From contig PUFA01000062.1 of NCBI GenBank assembly GCA_003508835.1, positions 1,340,001-1,404,000 of the forward strand: a stretch of 64,000 bases of DNA, written 5' to 3'. Positions 56,481 to 64,000 of this stretch are shown piece by piece (positions within the stretch are counted from its first letter, which is position 1; each line of letters opens with the position of its first letter). A program made the translations under genes and the position numbers. This DNA is from Eonycteris spelaea. Its lineage: Eukaryota > Chordata > Mammalia > Chiroptera > Pteropodidae. The notes under the pieces were generated by a model. The model ran no database searches and had not been told where the DNA came from. It worked only from the letters and a program-made list of their open reading frames with translations.

Positions 56481-58760
56481 GTTTCTTTGTATGTCTGGTT
56501 TTATGAAGGGGTACCAGATATTGTCAATTTTATCTGTTTGGATGCTAACTATTTTCATATTTCCATTAATATTCTTGAACTTTATGACAGGCTTAAGCTG
56601 AAAGTTTGGCCTTTTTTGAGTTTTGTCTTTCAGTTTTGTTAAGCTGAACAAGACCTTTATTTAGTTTAGGGTTAACTTGTCCTCATTACTGAGGCAAGAT
56701 CTGTATTCTTTAAATTATCTACTGAATGATGAGAGTTTTTCTTTTTCTTTTAACACTTTCTATTGTGAAGGAGCAATATTTCTAGCCTTGTGTAACTTCA
56801 GAAACTATCATCTCTAATCCTTAGTTGGCTCTCTTCTGGGCCATTAGTAGTTTATTCACACATATGTACTTATCAGTACTAAATTGAATGATTGCTAGGA
56901 ACCTACTCTGGGTCTTCAGAATTCTCTTTCTCTGAAGCTATCTCCTCTCTAGTATTTTGCCCTTATTTTTCTTTGGCTTCTTTGGGCTCCTCTAGACTGC
57001 CAGGGTCATCTCATAAATTCAGGGGGACTGCCGGACTATGCCCGGGTTCCTGCTACCTAGCCTAGATTCTTAAAATATTTCTGTGTAGTATGCCAGGGCA
57101 ATAACGGGGCTTACTTCATTTCTTTCTCATCTTTTAGTGATCACGATTTCCCATTGCCTACTTTCTTAAGTGCTTTTACTCTCCGCCTATTTTATCTTTT
57201 ATTTTAGTTGTTTTAGACAGGAGTATAAATTTGGTAACTATTACTCCACCTTGACTGGACAATTGCATGGTATACTGATATATTTAGTATGACTTTAAAG
57301 TGCTTACATTCAAAGAGCTGCTTGAATGAGTGCATGGGGAATTGCTTTCTTGATCAGAAACCCAAAAGGAAGAAAATGATGGTTACAGTTTTATTACTAG
57401 ATCTATGGAAACTTTTCCCGCATAAGTGCTCTGAGAGAACTAGACTGAAACTTTTTCTGGTTTTCTATTAGTTGGCTAGAAAATATAAAAGGCCAATAAA
57501 GTAAGAATATGTGTTAAAATTTCCTAGCATCACAGTGGCAGCTCAAAGAGTGAAAAAATCAAAATAGCTGCACAGAACATCCAGATGAAAAAGTAAAGAC
57601 ATGGCTTTACATGTTCTTTTCTTTTTAATAACTGTTGCCAACTAAAATAACTGATATTTAATGTTTCGCTGTTTCTATCACATACAGAATAGGATATTCA
57701 TAATTGCAGATACAAGAAAATAATGAAATAACACTAACACCTACTAATGAATGAATTAAATTGCCATAAGATTAATTTTTAATTACTTAAAAATATAGCT
57801 ATTTCTAAATATGTTTTCTTTAATAGACATGTCTATGATTAAGAAAAGATAGAAGAGGTATTATCACATTAAACTATGAGTCATTCTCTTAGTTCTTTTT
57901 AATTGTACCAAAACAATTTATATTTTATGAATTCCTTTTATAGTAAGTTATGTCCTTTATCATACTGAAAATAAGTACTTTATTTTAAATACAAAGAAGG
58001 GTTTACATTTTTAGTTAAGTCAATCAGGCACCAGATAATCTGAAAATTCACTTAAAATACCTCGCATCCTATACATAAAGGTTATGAAAGGTTTTTTTTT
58101 TTTTTTCCTATCTAGATATCTATAAAAGGACTCAGAGATAATTGATCTAAAAATCTGCCAGTTAAATCAACTATGTGTTATTTTGACTTAATGAGGACTA
58201 AAACCATTTCTGTACACTTTCTTCAAGGCTAGTTTCTTCTCTTTAATTTTTAATTGTTTCTCTTCGGGAAGAGTCAAACACTTTCTCACTTTCCTAAAGG
58301 CTAATTTTATCCTCTTCTTTACACAGTCAAGCATCTCTTGTAATTGCTTTGGCAGAAAGAGAAGGAATTTTTCTCCTGGTTCCTTAATAAAGAGGACTGT
58401 AGGAAAGCAAACGTGTTCAACTCAAAATGCATTATATATATTATACATTTGATAGAAGTTCATTGTGAGCATTTTGATAATTCAGGACATTATAAAAATG
58501 CAAGGGAAAGAAATACACATAGTTCCATCACTCAGGGATAAAAATCACTAACATTTAGAATATTTGGTTCTAGTATAAGAAGTCCAATTTTATTTTAATT
58601 TTGTTCCCTTCCCTACTGCAGTTGTGTATGTGATTTATTTCCATCCCAACCCATGTAGTTGCTTGCCAGATGGAGAAACTTCACTAGGTATCTGCTTCCT
58701 CCATGTCAAATTTAATAGTTAGCAATCTAACCACAGCTCTTCTGATTCCTTCTACCCTGT
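56481..58760. other. Long unassigned stretch
   Basis: About 2.3 kb, AT-rich; T15 at 58092-58106 and nothing else recognised. No open frame beyond ~70 codons. Confidence 0.45.
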
Positions 58761-58880
58761 TACAGTGTACAGACGCTCCTAAATTTATGATGCAGTTATA
58801 CCCAATAAACCCACTGTTAGTTGAAAATACTATTAAGTACAAAAATATATTTAATACATCTAACTGAACATCATTGGTCA
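58761..58880 (-). mobile_element. Tc/mariner-class nonautonomous DNA transposon fragment
   Basis: tacagtgtacagacgctcct, gttatacccaataaacccac tgttagttgaaaatactatt aagtac, aatatatttaatacatctaa ctgaacatcattgg follow a known old TcMar nonautonomous element (Kanga/Tigger-like). Orientation and subfamily tentative. Confidence 0.55.
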
Positions 58881-58979
58881 AAATCCAATAGTATGAAAAA
58901 ATATTATGACCAAGTGGAATTTATCCCCCAAATACAAGAAAAATAATATTAGAATATACAAGGGTTTCCACATATCAAT

Positions 58980-59710
58980 AAATAAAACACAAGAAACCAA
59001 TATAAAATTAAGCAAAGGTTATAATTGGCATTTACAGAAATGGAATCTCCAAAAAGTTGGCAAGCATGTGAAGAGATGTTAAAACACATAAATAAACCAA
59101 TAAATTAAGCAAAAATAAAATATCCATGAATATGGTAAAAATTAGAAAGGTGGATAATGACTAGTGTTAGTGGAGATGTGGCTATTTAGGATCCCAGACA
59201 CTGCTTGTAGGTGTGTGGATGGGAGGCCAGTTTGGGAGGAAACTGGCAGCACTCATTCAAATTAAATTTGCATATGTGCTGCAATCCAGCATTTCTACTC
59301 CTTGGTATATAGCTCAAAGCAATTCTGACATGGGCTCATTACTGGATATGCGATATATACTTGATAGCATTGTTTGTGGTAATGTGGAGGAAGAGCCAAT
59401 CTGTGTGTCCCCCTAATGTAGTGGGCGCTGCGATTAGGAAAAAAAAATGGGTGATATGTACATATAGCAACATGGATACATTAAACCAGTGCACTCTAAA
59501 AAAAAAAAAAAAGTGAAATGAGAATTAAGGCATAATACAATTATGCAAATTACAATACTTGCAATGCACACAAAAACATTACAAATTATATAAGAATATT
59601 TGTCAAACACCTTAAAAAACACATTTGTCAAACCCATTAGAATGATTGCCTATGAGAAAGAAGGACAGCAGTGGGGAATGGGTAAAATGGGAATACTAAA
59701 CAAACAAACC
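58980..59710 (+). mobile_element. L1M LINE, ORF2 C-terminal region (decayed)
   Basis: gcaaaggttataattggcat ttac, agtgttagtggagatgtggc, ggaggccagtttgggaggaa actggcagcactc, 'cagcatttctactccttggt atatagctcaaagcaattc', gtgataggctatgagaaag-like 3' part. Interrupted by A14 near 59497. Confidence 0.72.
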
Positions 59711-59924
59711 AATAAATCAGAGAGGCTCCATGGCCTTGCATGGACCAGTGACAATTGTGTGCTGAGAGCTGTACCTTATGTTTAACCCAAGCCTCTGCAC
59801 TTCACAACAACAGTCACAAAGCCCTTATTACAAAAAGTTAACAAAGAGAATGATAGAAAGAAAAATCTAGAGGTACTTACTTATAAACTTCTGAACATAA
59901 AAAAGAAAAAATCCAGTAAAGAAT

Positions 59925-59964
59925 GGGGCAGCATCGGGGCGTCGGCGGGGGGCGGGGGGGGGGG
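59925..59964 (+). repeat. G-rich, CpG-dense block with G-quadruplex potential
   Basis: Four or more G runs on the plus strand: G4 (59925-59928), G4 (59936-59939), G6 (59947-59952) and G11 (59954-59964). Five CpGs fall within 59935-59954. Sharply different from the AT-rich, CpG-poor surroundings. Confidence 0.9.
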
Positions 59965-60359
59965 ACATTGGACATGGAAATGATACATTTGGAAAAATGA
60001 AATTCCTTAAGAGATGTGGTAACGCTGAGGTCAACGGCAAATACGGGACAATTAGCTTTGGTGGGGATAAAGGATGCCCTTTACTCTGAGACTAGAAAGG
60101 AGATGACAGCATTGTAGAGGCAAATGTAAATGGAGAAATGTATGTTGGTTGGTCTAGTTCTCCTACATGAGAGAAGAAGTGTATTAAAATTGACCAAAGA
60201 GTTGGGACTGAAGGCTAAGTGGTACGGTAGAATAATAACGGATCATTTTTCTTAGGCTTGAATTCACAAATTCGTCTCTAATTCTCAGTTTCTTAGAACT
60301 ACCTCAACAAATGTTTGCTTTCTACTCTGGTGCTCAAGAAAAACACCTGCAAATCAACT
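59965..60359. other. Unassigned DNA
   Basis: Nothing recognised. Confidence 0.4.
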
Positions 60360-61165
60360 TTTGTTTTTTTCCTTTTCCCTCCCTCTCACATTCAATCCAT
60401 TAATGAGTCTTACTGGAGCTCCCTCCAAAATACATCTCAAATCCATTTATGTCTTCCCATCTCTACTAAAACAATGTGGGGTTTTTCCCCCAAATTGGGT
60501 CATCTCTTGATTATCTGAATAGTACACCACTTTTTCCTGCTTACCCTCTGGTCTTCGGATCCATTCCTGGATCCTTAGGCAAAGTGATCTTTTTGAAATG
60601 CAAATAAAATTACGCCATGCATCCATTAAGACCTTCTAATGACTCTCCATTGTTCTTACAATAAAACCCAAATTTCTACTAGGTCCTCAAGGCCCTCACT
60701 TACTTTTCCAAGGAAATCTTCGAATACTATCCTTACCTTTCACTCCCCTATAGTAACACTGGCCTTCTGTCTGATTTTCAGACACGCCAGGCTCATTCAC
60801 ACTGCAGCATCTTTTCACATTCTGCTCCTTCTGTCTGCAACACTCTTCCTATGATCTTTGTCTTACTGACTCATATCTATCTGGTGGATCAATTCCAAAG
60901 CCATCTCTTCAAAGAATTCCACCTGAGCCCTCTTTCTAAAGGCACAGTTCTCAAAACACTCACTTTTACATCACCTTATTTGATATTTTTCACAGTAATG
61001 ATCACTTTTAGACTATAAATGTACTTGTTTATGTTCCCCACACTAAACTGTAAGCCCCCAATAGGGGAGTTCTGTGTTTTCTTACTTACTACTCTATCCC
61101 TAGGGACTAGAACAGAGATTTGTATACAGTAGACACTTGGAAATGTTTATTGTTGCTGAAGGAAC
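60360..61165 (+). mobile_element. L2 LINE, ORF2 C-terminal region and 3' UTR
   Basis: Long L2: ctctcacattcaatccatta, gcaaagtgatctttttgaaa, aagaccttctaatgactctc cattgttcttac, ggccctcacttacttttcca, acactggccttctgtctgat, cagacacgccaggctcattc, gctccttctgtctgcaacac, then the 3' end (ctgtaagcccccaatagggg, actctatccctagggactag aacagag). A 71-codon open frame at 60639-60854 shows L2 residues such as RHARLIHTAASF. Dead copy. Confidence 0.9.
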
Positions 61166-62539
61166 AATATAGGTATGAATAATTTTGCCAATTTTCAAGA
61201 GCTCAGTTGAATTTGGACACGTTTAGAAAAAGAACAAGTTGGATTCTGGGAACTGTCAAGGTAGGCCTATTTTTGTGGTAGATGCAGCTGAGGGGCCTTT
61301 TTGGTAATAAAGGCAACACTAAAGTTTTGATTTATTCATAAATATAATAGAGATGTTATCTAGAACAAAAGAAAACAATGCATTTAAAATATAATACAAA
61401 CTCTGATAACAGTAAAAGTTGGCTTTATTATTATTACAGTGTCTAAACTTTGCTTAATAAACTGTGTATAATTGAAGTCATTTTTTATATAATTGCATTC
61501 ATCTATATTATTTTGTGATTCTTTGCTTATATTTTTAAATGACCATCTTTACATTTATTGCTAGTGCTTTACAAGATTTATATTAAAATCATATTGAAGT
61601 AAGTCTAGCAGTAATTCTCATATAAAATAAAAGACAATGAAATCATCTTTGTAACAGTCTCTTCCCTTTCTTCACTCTTACAGTCTTAACTAACCATATT
61701 TTTGCCTCACATTCTTTTACTCTGAATCTCATGGCAGCAAATATGATTTGTTCATGATTGTTCATTTTATACAGTTTCTTTCCTTTAGGATTTGCTCCTC
61801 TCCAGTTTCTATTTTTATACTTTTCTTGGTTTCTTATCCTCTGAATTTGCAATAAACATAATCACTGCCTTCATGGTGAGAACATTATTTGTTAACAGAT
61901 GGTAGATTTTCAAAATCTGAGTCGCTTAAAGTAGGAGACACTGAAAAAGGTAGTCAAAATTGGACTCCGCCTCAGATTGAAAAAGAAAGGTCATTTTTTT
62001 TTTCAAGATAAATTAAACTCTTATAAACAAAGTTACTGACTGCTAGAAGCATTAAGAAAAGCATGTAGAAAGGCATGGGAATTCATCTGTTTCTCTCAAT
62101 TAGTAAAAGTAAATTAGTTCAAGTAATTCAGATATGCTTCAGGAGGGAGGTAGTAGGAGCTGAAAGCTGAGTGTGATACTGCAATGAGAACGCTAAGCAG
62201 AGAAGTGCTACATGGAGCGAGAGCCTAGTGAGTAACAGCCTTGGATCATTACCAGCCACCAGGCAAAGGGCTGAGAACAAAATAACCAGGGCTTGTAAAA
62301 CAGCTTATATTAAGTCCATTTGTGTCAGTGAACAATTTTTGAAACTGAGCTTAGTAATTATTTGCTAGTATTAAAAGTAAGTGTAAAATGCTTGAAATCA
62401 GAAAGTATTTTTCATTATTTCATTAACACTTTATTATTGTAACAGTAACTCTAGTGCCCATAAGGACACAACCTAACTGAAAGTTGTGGTTACCTTTAGC
62501 AATGAACTAGAATAGGTGGCTACTTCTACTTTTTTTGTA
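61166..62539. other. Unassigned DNA
   Basis: No transposon recognised. The part 62040-62340 is repeat-free with balanced composition. Confidence 0.45.
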
Positions 62540-62698
62540 TTATTTCATTGTTTTTCACTTTTTGAGTTAATTTTAGACTTTCATCAGGGTACTGATAGCT
62601 CCTATATGCCCTTTAGTCAGTTTCTTCTAATGCTAACATCTTGCATAACGCTAGTGCAATACTATTAGGTAAACTGCAGCCTCTATTCAGATTTCACC

Positions 62699-62719
62699 TT
62701 TTTTTTTTTTTTTTTTTTT
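62699..62719. repeat. (T)21 tract
   Basis: Twenty-one T residues inside the L1-associated element, after gatttcacc. Confidence 0.95.
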
Positions 62720-63264
62720 GCTAATGCTCTCGGACCTAGGATCCCACATTACATTTGGTTGTTATGTTGCCTTGATTTCCCCCAAACTGTGGTGGTTCCT
62801 CAATTTTTGTTGTCTATTTTGACCTAGAATTTGAAAAGTATAGGTCAGTTATTTTGCAGCCTGTCCCGCAGTTTGGATTTGTCTGATGTTTCTCATGATT
62901 AGACAGAGATTATGCCTAACCGGGAAGAATGCCACAGATATCATGTTTCCTTCTCAAGGCATCATATCAATATCTCTTATTATGGGCAATTTTAACCTTG
63001 ATCTCTTGGTCGAGGTGGAGTCTGTGAAAGTTCTCTACGGTAGTTACCATATTTCCTTTTGAAATTGATAAATATTTATTTTGAACAGTTTCTTTGAGAC
63101 TATGCCACTTAACTTTACCCACTAATTTGAGCTTTCATTGGTGAATCTTGCAGCAATTATTACTGTAGTGTTCTAATGACAATTTTCTAGTTTCCTCAGT
63201 CTCCCTATATTTATTAATTAAAATTATTCCTCTGTAAGGAAGAATTGCTCCTTCTCTCCCATAT

Positions 63265-63302
63265 ATGTGTGTGTATGTATGTATGTATACGTGCATGCAT
63301 GC
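63265..63302. repeat. TG/TGTA microsatellite with palindromic end
   Basis: tgtgtgtatgtatgtatgta followed by tacgtgcatgcatgc, the last part being self-complementary. Confidence 0.9.
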
Positions 63303-64000
63303 TTTCATTTAGAATGAGATGCATTATTTATATCATATAAACTAAAAATAAGTATTTTATTTGGATTAATATCATTTATCATTTGCTCAAATTATGCCAT
63401 CTATTTCAGTTATCTCCTGCGTCCCTTTGACATATTTCTTCTTCCTCTCCCCAATATCTTTCTTTTCTGTCACTACAATATGTTGCAGGTTCATCTTGAG
63501 TTTTTTCTGCCCCAACCCTGGAATTTACCACTTCTCCAAGAAACTCTGATTTTGTTTATTAGATAATGGTTTTTAGAAACCCAGATCCAAGCACTAGGGA
63601 TGCTTATTGCTTCTGGGGTATCACTACTTCTAGGCTCTCTCATATAGACAGAGCTAGGAGATAGCATATATATACAACCCATGTACATATATATAAATGA
63701 GTTTATACTGGCATCTCCTACTCCAATCCAGTACCATTCTAGCCTTCCTCCCTTTGTTAACTATGACTCTTTCACCAACGTAAACTTTACTCTTATTTTC
63801 TACAATATATTTCTTTATATGATTAACTCTTATAAATGTATAAAGTAGTTTCAAGATTTCTAACCCATATCCCTGTGAGAACCAAAGTTACCAACTAGGG
63901 TACAGGGTTTGCATATAGCTTGCTTTTAGCCTTAATGTATCAAGTTGAAACATTGTTAGAAAGCTTTCTTTTTTTACTTATGAATCTTTGTCTCCTGGTA

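Larger units (their letters stand above)
62540..64000 (-). mobile_element. Long ancient L1-associated noncoding element, runs off window
   Basis: The plus strand follows one continuous old repeat: ctttagtcagtttcttctaa tgctaacatcttgcata, cagcctctattcagatttca cc, ggatcccacattacatttgg ttgttatgttgcc, 'cccgcagtttggatttgtct gatgtttctcatgattagac', ttgatctcttggtcgaggtg gagtctgtg, caccccaaccctggaattta cc, 'ctctcatatagacagagcta ggag', ctgtgagaaccaaag. I read it as reverse-oriented L1M untranslated sequence from memory; the exact family is open. T21 (62699-62719) and a TG/TA repeat (63265-63302) expanded inside it. Confidence 0.65.

Noticed and set aside
59599..59640. Short direct repeats (tttgtcaaac twice) as a transposon target duplication
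   Set aside because: No element lies between them; a 23-bp spacing in AT-rich L1 relic is likely chance.

Overview
The window is 64 kb of AT-rich, CpG-poor nuclear DNA from a placental mammal. I find no intact protein-coding gene, no tRNA, rRNA or snRNA gene, no CpG island and no CRISPR array. The content is that of an intergenic region or a very large intron: old interspersed repeats, microsatellites, and long unassigned stretches, some of which could be conserved regulatory DNA. MER20-, MER5- and MLT1-like elements together with L1M-class L1s point to Eutheria. There is no primate Alu and no rodent B1/B2, and I recognised no tRNA-derived SINE of carnivores, ruminants or horses. The youngest-looking L1 (36851-37358) has a 3' end that resembles the L1s of laurasiatherian mammals, so a non-primate, non-rodent placental is my best inference. 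The species cannot be named.

Layout. 0-12 kb holds an L2 copy split by a solo ERVL-type LTR, further L2 3' ends, a MER20 copy, MIRs, and a long decayed L1M running in pieces from about 7.4 to 10.7 kb. 12-22 kb is mostly unassigned, with a 49-bp tandem repeat, old repeat fragments and one hAT relic. 22.9-24.5 kb is the best preserved L2 in the window, on the minus strand, with a readable but dead reverse-transcriptase core. 26-29 kb carries a GT/GC microsatellite, a MER5-like copy and an MLT1-type LTR in two halves. 29-34 kb is largely unassigned and contains one exon-like open frame on the minus strand (32845-33074). 34.5-38.1 kb is a LINE cluster: a 1.4-kb L1 3' end, then an L2 interrupted by a younger L1 with target-site duplications. 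38-48 kb has a long pure TC microsatellite, MIRs, a TA microsatellite, a cluster of octamer motifs and a perfect hairpin. 48.6-53.7 kb is again rich in L2, hAT and MIR copies. 54-62 kb carries a TA/GT compound repeat, a Tc/mariner-like fragment, an L1M, a G-rich CpG-dense block and an L2. From 62.5 kb to the end runs one old L1-associated noncoding element that leaves the window.

Nothing here forms a pathway or operon. Open reading frames above 60 codons are explained by L2 or L1 coding relics, by microsatellites, or by chance, with two exon-like exceptions flagged at low confidence (5130-5499 and 32845-33074, both minus). Repeat family names come from remembered consensus features; boundaries are approximate, usually within about 20-50 bp, and need a RepeatMasker run.
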